Positions 10,085 through 19,260 of a DNA stretch of 64,000 nucleotides are shown here, one piece after another. Made by a program: the position numbers and the translations under genes. Below the pieces are notes generated by a model. The model was not told the origin of the DNA and made no database searches. It saw only the letters and a program-made list of their open reading frames with translations. Location of the stretch: the NCBI RefSeq assembly GCF_905220565.1, contig NC_059416.1, positions 1,984,001 through 2,048,000 of the forward strand. Direction: 5' to 3'. Source of the DNA: Melitaea cinxia (taxonomy: Eukaryota; Arthropoda; Insecta; Lepidoptera; Nymphalidae). Positions within the stretch are counted from its first letter, which is position 1; each line of letters begins with the position of its first letter.

Positions 10085-10752
10085 AGAGTAGCGTGTGTAA
10101 AAAAAATTTCGACCTAATTAGTATTATTGTCACACTATTTGTATTTATTTTGATTAAAAACCTTACGCCCGCGGCGCACTTGCTCTAACATCTTGACAAA
10201 AGGACTCATACCATTGTTTTTGCCAGTGCTATGTGCTATACTTATATATTATATGGGATAACGTTAAAAAAAACAATATATATTAACTTAATAACAAATT
10301 GCTTTACGGTAACATTGTTTTAACTTATTAACAAATTATAGTTCGTGAAAATTTAAAATATTCGTAAAGAATACTGCCTATTTTGTTACTCATTTTGTCC
10401 CTATTTGCCTAATAAAAAAAGTATTGAAATGCTATATTAAAAATATTAATTATCTATGCTTTCGATATTCGTATTTTAATAATTTTTATGTGTTTAAAAT
10501 GATTAATTGGTATTTGTTTTTAGTGGAATAAATAGTAAATGGAGTTTTACAAGTGCCCGTATGCTAATGTGTTGTGAAAATGAGTGATAAATGTGGAAAA
10601 AACGTAAATTACGATTGAAGGTGGTTTGTTTACCAAATTAGACTGTTCCAAAAAATGGACAGTAGGGAAGTTTTTTCAAGAGTTAGCAACTCTGTAAATC
10701 GCCTTTGCGCATATTCACAGCCAGCGTTCTTTTTACATGACGCGAATTATAC

Positions 10753-10935
10753 GTTTTAAATAAATTTTCTCACTTCTCTATGTAAAACTATTTCGTAATT
10801 AAGTAAAAACTTTTGTACGCGGTAGTATTTTGACTTTTTGAGTCGACGTCGAAACTGTCCAACCAATAGCACACCGGCAAGCATGCGACACGTGATAAAC
10901 ACGCCCGCCCCCTGCCCCGTACCACCAAATAGACC
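10753..10935. other. Spacer between transposon ends
   Basis: A GC-richer patch (CACGCCCGCCCCCTGCCCCG) at 10900-10919 may belong to the third copy of the 31-bp terminal element. Confidence 0.4.
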
Positions 10936-10990
10936 GATAAATCGCTTCTGCGCAGCTTCAAGGCCAGCGTTCTTTTTACATGACGCGAAC
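10936..10990. repeat. Third copy of the 31-bp transposon end
   Basis: CAGCGTTCTTTTTACATGAC followed by GCGAA repeats the right end of the element 8831-10752, with similar subterminal sequence (CGCTTCTGCGCA). The partner end is not visible in the window. Confidence 0.65.
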
Positions 10991-11152
10991 CATAACAGCC
11001 AACTGATATAACTATTTTTTTTTGATAAATATACATAGAAATAATACATATATACAAATACAAATATTACATCCAGACTCAGGCGAGAATCGAACCCGCA
11101 ACCCACAGTGCAGAAATAAGGGCCACTACAAACTGCACCAAAGACTAGTCAA
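10985..11152 (-). repeat. tRNA-derived SINE (family C)
   Basis: The minus strand carries a B box (complement of GGCGAGAATCGAACCCGCAA), GTGCAGTTTGTAGTGG-like A box and the family C tail ending near ATAGTTATATCAGTTGGCTG. Confidence 0.75.
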
Positions 11153-11833
11153 AAATTTAATTGTATTAATAAAAAAATTAAACTTTGTGACAGTGGATGA
11201 ATGAGATGATTTTACTTTCTTGCACTAAAATTTTACTTGTAAAAAAACCGAATTCATCCTAGAATAGCGAAGACTACAATTTAGATATCATTATTTTACA
11301 AGAAATATACAACTTTGATCAAGATTATACATAAGGTAACTTATCATCTCTATTTTTTTTTATATCATAGCACATCACATCAGTAGATGTGCGACACGGC
11401 TTATTATTGTCATGCAATGCGCACGAGTTTATCGCTCGCCACTAAATTGAAGCGCGTGACGAGAATTGACAAGCGCCACACTTAGTCTGAGTACACAATG
11501 TTATTGAATTACCTATATTAATATTATAATACTGGCTACTCTGTTTTAATAATTCGTTTAACTTTAGATAGTAAAATGTATTAACCATAGAAATTTTATG
11601 AAAAAATCTACTCAAAATTATTTATTCAAAACTAACTATTATTGCCAAATTGAATAATAAAAAACAATATCCTAAATTATTTTTATACGACTGTTCTTCA
11701 AAGCTTAAAATAACCTGAAAGTATTTGTACAAGTCAATTGTTTAGCTGTTGTAAAACATTATAAACATTATAATTTGTAATAATAGTAGTGTTAGAAAGA
11801 AAAAAAACGAGTGAGTTTTAGACCACACGACTT
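11153..11833. other. AT-rich DNA, no feature firmly seen
   Basis: A GC-richer patch at 11385-11480 (TGTCATGCAATGCGCACGAG) stands out in base composition, but I cannot place it in a family. Confidence 0.4.
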
Positions 11834-11974
11834 AAGTAAAACCTTCTATCTTCACTAACTTATGTCTCCCTCTCAACTTCCGTTCGCCTTGCCCGATCAC
11901 ATTTTTCGTAACGTTCTCGTCACGCACTCACCAGCTTACTCCCCAAGTCGAATGTACGTAAAGAGGTTTTACTT
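11834..11974. repeat. Inverted-repeat element (family G)
   Basis: Ends AAGTAAAACCTTCT and AAGAGGTTTTACTT are inverted copies with the same replacement in each arm. The centre shares CTCAACTTCCGTTCGCC with 5625-5755. Confidence 0.7.
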
Positions 11975-13535
11975 TAAAAAAAGTTATAAAAAGTTTAACA
12001 GTAATAAATCCATACCTACTTGTAACCTCCACCTAAAACAAAAAATCACACATCACGCAGCACTAACGAACTTGTATCCATCGAATTTATCGTTCCTCGC
12101 CATTGGCCACTTCATTGGAAATATATAAAATAATAAAAATACAATTATATTAAAATGTTTCCATTGTTCGATTTGAAAATAACATAAAATGCAAAGTAAT
12201 ATCGCCTTTATGTTGTAAGCAATAAATAAGTTTAAGAATAAAAGTTGGCAAATCAAAATGTCCAATGGCAGACATCCTGCACATTAAGATTTTAAATCGT
12301 TTAATTTAAAGAACTGTATTGTTTTATTTTATTGTATTATAATTCAAATTACTTTCCGATAATGTATTTTATGTACATATCTAGTGAAAGAATGTAGGTA
12401 TATAATAACACTTATTTAAAAAAGCGGAAATCAGGATATTAATTTTCTAAGAAAATGGCGTGATATATCTGAAGCTGACAAATTTGTTTTTAATTAATAA
12501 AAATTATGTTGTTCGACAGTGTAATAGGTACCTATTTATAATGTAAAATTAAAAAAAATAATATTCAATTATTTGAAGACAGTTTCATGAATCAAATACG
12601 TATGGAACGGATGCAAAAACCCTGCAGTAATTTCTTTTTTTATTGAATTGCAAACCAGCTCTTCTATTGATTTTTAAACATCTTTACAATGTTAGGCAAC
12701 TTAACATAACTTTTTGAGCTAGGGAAAGTTAATTATGAATTACACCTATCCTACTTTAAAACATCTTTCTATTTTTTTCTGTTACTTTTTGTTGTTACCT
12801 TTTTTTAATCTTATTTATACCTACTGGGTACCTAATGATGTATCAGTGATGTCAGTTAATACCTTCGGAATATCATTACAATATTATCGTAACACCATTG
12901 TGATATGATTGTAGTTACTTTGTTTAATACCAAATAATATTATACATTGACATAACACATCAGATGACACATTTTTAAATATTCTGTATCAATCTGCATT
13001 TAAGTAAATGTGACATATTATAATTTATTCTATAATATTATCATGATGTTGGTACCAAAACAGCCAATAACAATTTTAAAAGCTACCTATTGTAAATATT
13101 ATCTGTGAACAATACCCATTTTTTAAATTACCGATAGAATGGTTTTAATAACATATTAATTATTCCAACGCTTCTCATCTTTACTTTAAAACAGAATTAT
13201 GATAATTTCAAACGTGATTTTCTAATTTAAGATCTCTAAAACATAATAAACAAATTTGTACAACAACCAAAATCCGGTTTCGACCCGACGGCTAAATGAG
13301 TATAGGCGTTCTCATATTTGTTATTATTATGCTCTTTTATAATTATACTAATCTAGGATCAAGACCTTTTACTTTTTGTTAGTCATATTATTAACAATTA
13401 CGTCGCAATATATTTATATTAATGAGAATATCGATTGTTTTGATATAAATAGTAATAATAGCAGAATTAAATATAAACACGAGAAGGAATGACGAAATTG
13501 TAACTTCGTGTTTCCGACTGCGTAAATAGTCTCTT
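11975..13535. other. AT-rich DNA, no feature seen
   Basis: About 1.5 kb of A/T-rich sequence with no convincing coding frame, RNA or window-internal repeat. Confidence 0.5.
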
Positions 13536-13672
13536 TTTTTTAACTGCCTTCAAAAAAGGAGTACGTTTCTCAATTCCACCGTATATACTATATATATTTT
13601 TATGTATGTTTGCGAATAACTTCGTCATTTATAAACCGATTTTGATGATTAGTTTTTGTTGGAAAGGAGATA

Positions 13673-13935
13673 GGGTCATTGCGCCTGTTCGCGTCCACTT
13701 AGTGCAGTTGGCAAGTTTGAAGAAGAAAATAAAAATGTCCCCGCACTAATTTCTATGAAAAATTTATTTACTGTGTTCATTATATAGTCTATTTCAAGAT
13801 TAATTTTCAGTTTTGTTCGAAACATCTTGTTATTATTTTATTTAAATACAAACGTCAGAATAAGGCGATTTACCCAGTTTGCGTCCATAAAATCCAATTT
13901 GCGTCCACCCGCTGGACCACTTCGCGTCCACCAGC
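13673..13935. promoter_or_regulatory. Subterminal GCGTCCA motifs, left end
   Basis: GCGTCCA occurs at 13691, 13881, 13901 and 13924, three of them within 50 bases. Repeated subterminal words in DNA transposons usually bind their own transposase; that role is inferred here. Confidence 0.6.
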
Positions 13936-14224
13936 TTAGAGATGTGATATTTTTATGATAATGCAAAGAGAGATTGGATTTTAATAATTTATTTATTGAA
14001 TAATTATAGTTATTTAAAAATCAACATTTTAACATTAATAAATCACTATAAAGAAAATAAAACACCTATTTATTCTTCTAAACATTGATAGACCTTAAAA
14101 TTAAAAAAACAAATTAGGTACCCATGTATTTAGTAAGTAAATAGTGATTCCACCTATAAAATTCAACAATTATCTGTTCTGTGAATTTTAAAGGAATGTA
14201 AGCAATCTAAAGGATCAGCCTGCA

Positions 14225-14545
14225 ATTACAATCACAGCAGCCTTTCGCAGTCGACTACTGGACATAGGCCTCGACAAGTTCACTCCTGTGTTTTGCCCAT
14301 AGTCACAGCGCTGGGCAGACGGTTTGGTGACCGCAGGGCTGGCACTGTCGTACTGAAGATACTGCTGCCCGTCTTCGGCCTGTGTATTTCAAAGCCTGCA
14401 GTTGGATGGTTATCCCGCCATCGGTCGGCTTTATGAGTTCCAAGGTGGTAGTGGAACTATGTTATCCCTTAGTCGCCTCTTACGACACCCACGGGAAGAG
14501 AGGGGATGGCTATATTCTTTGATACCGTAAGCACACAGCACCACA
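14225..14545 (-). repeat. Family E SINE inside the pogo relic
   Basis: An antisense copy from the RTE-like tail (CAGTCGACTACTGGACATAG on the plus strand) through CCGTCTTCGGCCTGTGTATT to CACCCACGGGAAGAGAGGGG and the linker GTAAGCACACAGCA. The tRNA-like head is missing. Confidence 0.85.
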
Positions 14546-14569
14546 AAGATCAGCCTTGATTAATAATAA

Positions 14570-14668
14570 TTATGGAAACAAAATACGAGGTGGACATATA
14601 TCTCCATTCGCATGAAATTTTAATAATACCGTTATGTTTTCTTCTTCGTTACTTGGTTTTATTTGATA
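14570..14668 (-). pseudogene. Pogo-like transposase, DDE-domain fragment
   Basis: The minus strand from the Helitron edge reads on to NEEENITVLLKFHANGD and then CPPRILFP before a stop. The pattern N-x-T-V-x-x-x-x-x-A-x-G-x-x-x-P-P-x-x-x-x-P is typical of the region following the first catalytic aspartate in pogo/Tigger transposases. About 30 residues remain, and none of the three catalytic acidic residues can be assigned. The Helitron 14669-15161 separates this piece from the N-terminal fragment, and much of the intervening coding sequence is absent, so an internal deletion also occurred. Confidence 0.65.
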
Positions 14669-15161
14669 CTAGCTGTGCTCGCGTCTTCATGTGGGGTACT
14701 GCAAATAAGCTCGGTCGACGCTTTCGTTGTAGATACCTATCGGGTACGCTCAAACCTATCCACTGCAGTACCCCTGGATTATTGACAACACCGCGGAATA
14801 ATTTTAAAATATAAGTTGCCAGAGCCAGCTCTCTCCTAGTCTCCAACTTGTTGTATCCAACCATGCCCAATACAAACAATGTTGGATACATCAAGGGATA
14901 CAAGGGATACACGCCATAAAGCCTATGGTAAAGAAACCTGGTGAATTTATTTTGAATACGTTCCAGCATGAGACTGTATTTGACTTCATGTGGAGACCAT
15001 ACTACCGCATTATACTCAAGCTGACTTCTTATTAGGGCATCATACAGTAAAGAGATTGCTTATTTTGGTATATGGACCGTGTATAAATCAATATGCATTT
15101 AGTAAAAAGCTGTTACTTTAATATTACAAACAGACACTACAGTTTTATTTATTTGTGTAGA
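14669..15161 (-). mobile_element. Helitron carrying a LINE fragment
   Basis: Minus-strand 3' end: hairpin-like GAAGACGCGAGCACAGCTAG followed by T. Minus-strand 5' end: TC at 15161-15160, with the 5' region (complement of TTTTGGTATATGGACCGTGT) matching the Helitron at 21431-21753. The usual Helitron centre is replaced by ~355 bp of Jockey-like reverse transcriptase in the same orientation. The element lies in the pogo transposase frame, so it is younger than the pogo insertion. Confidence 0.75.
14698..15052 (-). pseudogene. Jockey-like LINE reverse transcriptase, C-terminal fragment
   Basis: The minus strand has an uninterrupted ~118-codon frame. It includes LLYDALIRSQLEYNAVVWSP, LERIQNKFTRFLYHRLYGVY, FVLGMVGYNKLETRREL and RRPSLFAVP. 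These words are characteristic of the region after the reverse-transcriptase catalytic core in Jockey-type non-LTR retrotransposons. The catalytic YADD box is not included. Neither a LINE 3' UTR nor a poly(A) tail follows, and both ends abut Helitron sequence. Confidence 0.75.
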
Positions 15162-15344
15162 TAAGTTTTGTACACTCTTGGTCTGCACCCACTGATTTTG
15201 TCCAATATCGGAATAGCATATTTTTTGCATAGGTGCTTGTCTTACCGATTTCTTCTTCTCTTGGATGTCATGCAAATCTTCCCTTAAATCTTCCTCTGTG
15301 TATGTTCTTTTTCCCTTCTTGTTTCTTATCTGCAAAGAACTCAT
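15162..15344 (-). pseudogene. Pogo-like transposase, N-terminal fragment
   Basis: An ATG at 15344 on the minus strand opens a frame with KKGKRTYTEEDLREDLHDIQ followed by KKKSVRQA. This fits the pipsqueak/CENP-B type helix-turn-helix at the start of pogo transposases, which recognises the transposon ends. About 60 codons remain before the frame runs into the Helitron at 15161. The Y-T-E-E-D-L word and the S-V/I-R-x-A word are the strongest evidence. Confidence 0.65.
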
Positions 15345-15494
15345 CTTAAACAGAAAAAAAAAATAAAGAAATTACTTATTTCATTCAAAATAGAATAGCT
15401 ATTAAACTTGTGGTTATTAGTTTTATGTATTAAACTTATAGAATTAATTTAAGAAATGGGCGCGATTTAGTTTTATTATTAATCCCTTTAGGTA

Positions 15495-15965
15495 TAGTTT
15501 GCGTCCATTGCGGACGCAAAGTGGAAGTTTTATAAATTCGGTGTAGTAGTTTGCGTCCACCTTATTTTAACTGTTAACTATAAAAAAAATAAGCAAATTC
15601 ATAATTATTATAATTCCTTTTATCATAACCAACGCCTAGAAACAGCTATGTATCCAAAATAGACATAAAACAATAAAAGACTCACCTTCAAACGAACCGC
15701 TGCCCACTATTTTCTTCTCATTATTCCGTGCCTTCGCGCTCTCTTGTTGAACAGCCCTCACTAACTATTTTTTTTACCCCGGATTGCTTGGACGCACAGA
15801 ACTTTTGTCTATGCGCACGTGCTTCTTATTATACATTGAGGTATTAGCCGGGAATTATTTTTCGACTTATTGGTGTCTTAGTATACTTAATTTTGAAACT
15901 TTTCAAAGTGAGATCCGTAAAATGGACGCGAATTGGGCGGTGGACGCGAACAGGCGCAATGACCC
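15495..15965. promoter_or_regulatory. Subterminal GCGTCCA motifs, right end
   Basis: GCGTCCA or its complement TGGACGC occurs at 15501, 15553, 15789, 15923 and 15941; a near match with complement GGACGC is at 15512. These mirror the cluster at the left end and may be transposase-binding sites. Confidence 0.55.
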
Positions 15966-16130
15966 TATCTCAAAGGTACCATGATAAGGAAACCGGGATC
16001 TGATAATGGCATTCCAAAGAAATCGAGGGGAACCTTCGAAAATCGTAGTGGTGACTAGTGCGTTTGTTTTCGTTTGCTAGCAAATACAATTATTTTGGGT
16101 TATGGTATTCGCATGTATAATAAAATTCCA

Positions 16131-16227
16131 CAAACGATATTGAGATTGTCTGTAAATAAATTTAAGGTTTGTAATAAAAAAAAATAGTAGCTGCAGTTTA
16201 TTATTCCGTGCAGGATTATATTAATGA
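16131..16227. other. Short AT-rich spacer
   Basis: No feature seen between the family I repeat and the tRNA-bearing element. Confidence 0.5.
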
Positions 16228-16545
16228 TAAAAATGAGTGGAATTCTAAACATTTTTGAATATCATATCAAAAATTGACCGCTCCAGCGGGATTCGAACCC
16301 GCGTCTCCGACTGACCGTGTCGGCGCTCTAGCCAATTAAGCTATGGAACGATATACCCGCTGGATCGAAATATTTGACATGATGATTTTTATTTTCGGTT
16401 TAAGCGAACCGTGGCGCCGTCTATAGTGACGCGGGTTCGAATCCCGCTGGAGCGGTCAATTTTTGATATGATATTCAAAAATGTTTAGAATTCCTAATGT
16501 GTGGGTAACACAAAAATAAAATCGTACATATTAAAAATGAGTGGA
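16228..16545 (-). mobile_element. tRNA-bearing retroelement, copy 2, with perfect 67-bp inverted repeat
   Basis: The element 16242-16531 is flanked by a 14-bp direct repeat TAAAAATGAGTGGA (16228-16241, 16532-16545). Bases 16239-16305 are the exact reverse complement of 16428-16494, leaving a 122-base loop. Each arm contains the T-arm half of the tRNA-like sequence, and the loop holds its other half for the minus-strand copy. The right arm continues into TAATGTGTGGGTAACACAAA, also present in copy 3. Long target duplication plus inverted arms is an unusual combination. Confidence 0.9.
16278..16350 (-). tRNA. tRNA-like sequence, probably a tRNA pseudogene
   Basis: A 73-nt minus-strand cloverleaf like 2838-2910, with acceptor CGTTCCA/TGGAGCG, anticodon stem CCGAC/GTCGG and loop ACGGTCA. 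C at position 33 instead of U argues against a functional tRNA. A and B boxes are intact. Confidence 0.6.
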
Positions 16546-16774
16546 TTTAGTTATTATTTTATATAATTCAAACACGTAGGTATTTCATGCAAAATATTAT
16601 CTACTAATGTTATAATAAATCAAAGGTTATCTGGTAGAACTTGCTCATCACCGATAAGATCGCCTTTGTACATCTTTGTTTTCATTAGTTATTGTGATTA
16701 TTTGTATTTTGTTGTAAAATAAATAATATTTTTTATTTATCTATTTATATTATAAACACAGTTTTTTAATCTAT
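16546..16774. other. AT-rich spacer
   Basis: No feature seen. Confidence 0.5.
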
Positions 16775-16985
16775 TTTTGACGACGGATTGGCGCAGCGGC
16801 CCTAGCAATGGTTGTTGCACTGGCGGTCGCGGACATTTGTATTGACCATATAGATGATTGTCGTGGTCTGGGCGTTTGTGTTTGTGTATTGTGTGTGTTT
16901 CCGGACCCCCGACACAGGAAAAAATCCTACTGGGGGTCGTTGAGTGTGAAGCGTTTATTTATTTATTTAAAGAGTAACGATGGAC
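16775..16985 (+). repeat. tRNA-derived SINE, head 1 with tail D
   Basis: The A box ATTGGCGCAGCGG is clear, but the B-box region is deleted (GGCGGTCGCGGACATTTGTA). The body shares GTCGTGGTCTGGGCGTTTGT with family B. It then switches to tail D, TTTCCGGACCCCCGACACAG ... CCTACTGGGGGTCGTTGAG, ending in TTTATTTATTTA. Confidence 0.75.
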
Positions 16986-17040
16986 CTTCTTGCTGATTCT
17001 TCTCAGCAAAATCTACATTCCGAATTGGCGGTAGTTTAAC
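16986..17040 (+). repeat. Short dispersed repeat (family J)
   Basis: CTTGCTGATTCTTCTCAGCA and the following AATCTAC recur, with changes, at 22845-22885 and 36805-36835. Origin unknown. Confidence 0.5.
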
Positions 17041-17082
17041 TTAAACTAAAATTAAGACTCAAAATAGTTTTAATTTATAAAA

Positions 17083-17428
17083 TGACGCCGCGTTGGCGCA
17101 ACGGTTACAGCCATGGATTGTACCTGTTGCGCTGGCGGTTGCGGGTTCGATCTCCGCACATGACAAACATTTGTATTAGCCATACAGGTGTTTGCTGTAT
17201 TCTAGGTGTTTGTACAGTCCTTGTAGGTCTCCCCATCGTTCCTCGGAGAGCACGTTAAGCCGTCGGTCCCGGTTGTTATCATGTACACCTGATAGCGATC
17301 TTTACTCATAGTAGAGAATATATCCGCCTACCCGCATTGGGGCAGCGTGGTGGATTAAGCTCTGATCCTTCTCCTACATAGGGAGAGAGGCCTATGCCCA
17401 GCAGTGGGATATTAGAGGCTGAAGCGTA
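17083..17428 (+). repeat. tRNA-derived SINE, full-length family B, head 1
   Basis: This is the clearest full copy, ~345 bp. The head has A box CGTTGGCGCAACGGTTACAG and B box GGGTTCGATCTCC. The body contains GTGTTTGTACAGTCCTTGTA and GAGAGCACGTTAAGCCGTCG, and the tail contains GAGGCCTATGCCCAGCAGTG and GATATTAGAGGCTGAAGCG. The tail resembles the RTE LINE 3' end (GGCCTATGTCCAGCAGTGGA at 61108-61127), implying RTE-driven mobility. Confidence 0.9.
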
Positions 17429-17784
17429 AAAGCGTATAAAATGACGATTCAAAGTCGCTTTTAAAGATTATTTAAGTAAAGTGATGTTTGTTTTTGATTT
17501 GTTAGGTTATTGTTGGTTCTAATATTGTAGGCTAATACTCAAATTATACATAAAATTTGTTTCTCTGTTTTCGTGTGTTGGTGATAAGTTTACTTACTTA
17601 AGAACTTTATTTAATATGTTTGTCGTTGCAGTTCTGCACATATAGTAGTAGTCTAAATCGAAATCGGAAAGTAGGTGAGAGGTTTGTCTATTGTTTTTTC
17701 TACTAATAAAAAAAACGTAAGTCGATCCTGGTTACTATCGTAAATATCTAAAAACGATCGTCACATACTCTTATATATTAATTA
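17429..17784. other. AT-rich DNA, no feature seen
   Basis: Nothing recognisable. Confidence 0.5.
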
Positions 17785-18060
17785 CTAGCCGACCCGTGCC
17801 CACTTCCTTGGGCGTCAATTATTTGGGCGCTCGCATTTCTCCGATTTGATTTACATATACATACTATTATTTGTCACTGACTTTTTTGTACATAAACAAT
17901 AAATATAGCCTATATCACTCCCGAATAGCGTAGCTTTCTGTTAGTGAAAGAATTTTCGCAATCGGATCAGTATTTGCGAAGATTACCCCTACAAACAACA
18001 AAGTTAAAAACTTTACCTCTTAACTTAATGGATACCTAAGTTTTACTCTTTTTGTATATA
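17785..18060 (-). mobile_element. Helitron-like element, diverged
   Basis: The minus-strand 3' end has a GCCCA/TGGGC hairpin followed by ...GGGTCGGCTAG and T. The body contains a phrase common in lepidopteran Helitrons (complement of ATATAGCCTATATCACTC). The 5' end could not be fixed. Confidence 0.6.
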
Positions 18061-18244
18061 ACAAAACAGGAATGTGGTCAATTTCTTTCATATCAACATA
18101 TAGTTCTTTTATTATATTTTATTCACGGAATCATATTATTTGAAAAAATCTATATACAGTTTTTATTATTATTATTATTATATATACTACAACTTTAGAA
18201 AATGTATTAGACCTTATGTATCTATAAAAGTATATTATTAACGA

Positions 18245-18540
18245 CTACTACGACTAACTGCCCGACTAGAAAAAGATAAGGCTCAACCAGATCATGTATC
18301 TGGACCGGATCAGGATAGAATGAGGCATGTTAGATCCGACAAGCTCTATCAAGACCAGGTCTGGTCCAGACAAGAATAGCCTGATGTAAAATATAATCAA
18401 GTATAGTAAGGCATACTGGATCAGAACCCGGTCCGGTCCAGATCAGGATAGCCTGATATAAAATATAATCAAGTATGGTAAGGCATACTAGATCAGGACC
18501 CGGTCCGGTCCAGATCAGGATAGCCTGAAAGAAATTACGC
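18245..18540. repeat. 72-bp tandem repeat
   Basis: GCCTGAT begins at 18379 and 18451 and GCCTGAA at 18523, a 72-bp period with only a few differences per unit. Each unit has CCCGGTCCGGTCCAGATCAG and AATATAATCAAGTAT. An upstream partial copy carries the related GACCGGATCAGGATAG. Because 72 is a multiple of 3, the repeat gives a repeating minus-strand open frame that is not a gene. Confidence 0.85.
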
Positions 18541-18897
18541 GAACTGAGCCTGAATCGCGCTATCAATGTATTTAAGCGCATTTAGTATATATACAGCTAT
18601 GAGGACAGTGTAGCAGGGAGTCCATTTCGATAGAGTGGAGCAATCGTAAGTAATAGGAAATAGTTAATTAGTAATTAATTATTATAAGTTAATAAATAAA
18701 ATTTAATTAATAACAATAGTTAATTAATAATATATAAATAAATAAAAACAATTGATATTTAAATTAAAAACATAAATAAATAATACATTAGCAAAAATAA
18801 ACGGAAATAAATAATGTTACGTAACATATATTTATAATATCAATTCGCTTTTTTTTACTAAACAATTTTTTCAAGAATATACATTCGTGTTTTTTAA
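18541..18897. other. AT-rich DNA, no feature seen
   Basis: Strongly A/T-rich (AATTAATAA-type runs). Confidence 0.5.
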
Positions 18898-19050
18898 AAG
18901 GACCGGATCGAACCGGCTGATCAGGATGAGATGAGATTTCCTGATCTGGACCCGATCAGAAAATCTCATCTCATCCTGATCACGTCCAGACCAATCATCT
19001 GCGTTACATGCCTTATCTAGTCCTGATCAGGCATGCCTGGTCCGGTCCTT
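18898..19050. repeat. Foldback element related to the 72-bp repeat
   Basis: The outer ends AAGGACCGGA and TCCGGTCCTT are inverted copies. Inside, ATCAGGATGAGATGAGATTT pairs with AAATCTCATCTCATCCTGAT around a short loop, making a stem of about 20 bp. The words GGACCGGATC, CTGATCAGG and GGTCCGGTCC are shared with 18245-18540. Confidence 0.75.
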
Positions 19051-19074
19051 CTAAGGAAGACGAAAAAATTTCTA

Positions 19075-19260
19075 CTCGGGTGTGCCCAGCGGTTTCACTC
19101 CCGTTAATTTGAGGATAAGAATAGCCTATAGGCTTCCTCGGTAAATGGGCCATCCAACACAAGAAGAATTTTTCAAATTAGAACCAGTAGTCCCTAACCT
19201 TACTGCGTTTAAACAAACAAACGAACTTTTCAGCTTTTTAATATTATATTTGTACCTATA
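19075..19260 (-). mobile_element. Degenerate Helitron-like element
   Basis: It shares GTGTGCCCAGCGGTTTCACT, ATAGCCTATAGGCTTCCTCG and GCGTTTAAACAAACAAACGA with 1218-1393. The terminal CTAG has been lost (CTCGG). Confidence 0.6.

Larger units (their letters stand above)
8831..10752. mobile_element. DNA-transposon-like element with 31-bp terminal inverted repeats
   Basis: The left end (8831-8861) and the reverse complement of the right end (10722-10752) agree at 30 of 31 positions, with the core TTCGCGTCATGTAAAAAGAA. TATA occurs at both outer edges and may be or include the target duplication. No transposase frame is visible, so it is non-autonomous or decayed. It hosts a Tigger-like MITE (9130-9288) and a solo LTR (9510-9955). 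A third copy of the terminal sequence lies at 10960-10990. Confidence 0.7.
13673..15965 (-). mobile_element. Pogo-like DNA transposon, decayed and nested
   Basis: The ends form a perfect 26-bp terminal inverted repeat starting GGGTCATTGCGCCTGTTCGC, flanked by TA on each side (13671-13672, 15966-15967). The interrupted family I repeat supplies the empty site. Two minus-strand pieces resemble a pogo/Tigger transposase: an N-terminal helix-turn-helix near 15344-15162 and a segment of the DDE domain near 14668-14570. TA target use fits the pogo family. The 2293-bp element hosts a family E SINE and a Helitron and has lost most of its transposase, so it cannot move on its own. Confidence 0.85.
13536..16130 (+). 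repeat. Family I interspersed repeat, split by a pogo transposon
   Basis: Left part 13536-13672 and right part 15966-16130 together match family I copies at 39868-40520 and 46255-46810 (CCGATTTTGATGAT, GTTGGAAAGGAGATA, GGTACCATGATAAGGAAACC, AAATCGAGGGGAACC). Family I has inverted AACCGACTTCAA / TTGAAGTCGGTT near its ends and a terminal hairpin GTTTGCGAGCAAAC. Removing 13673-15967 restores an unbroken copy. Confidence 0.8.

Noticed and set aside
18330..18581. 83-codon minus-strand frame with repeating LIWTGPG-like words
   Set aside because: It is the translation of a 72-bp tandem repeat, a multiple of three, and has no other support.
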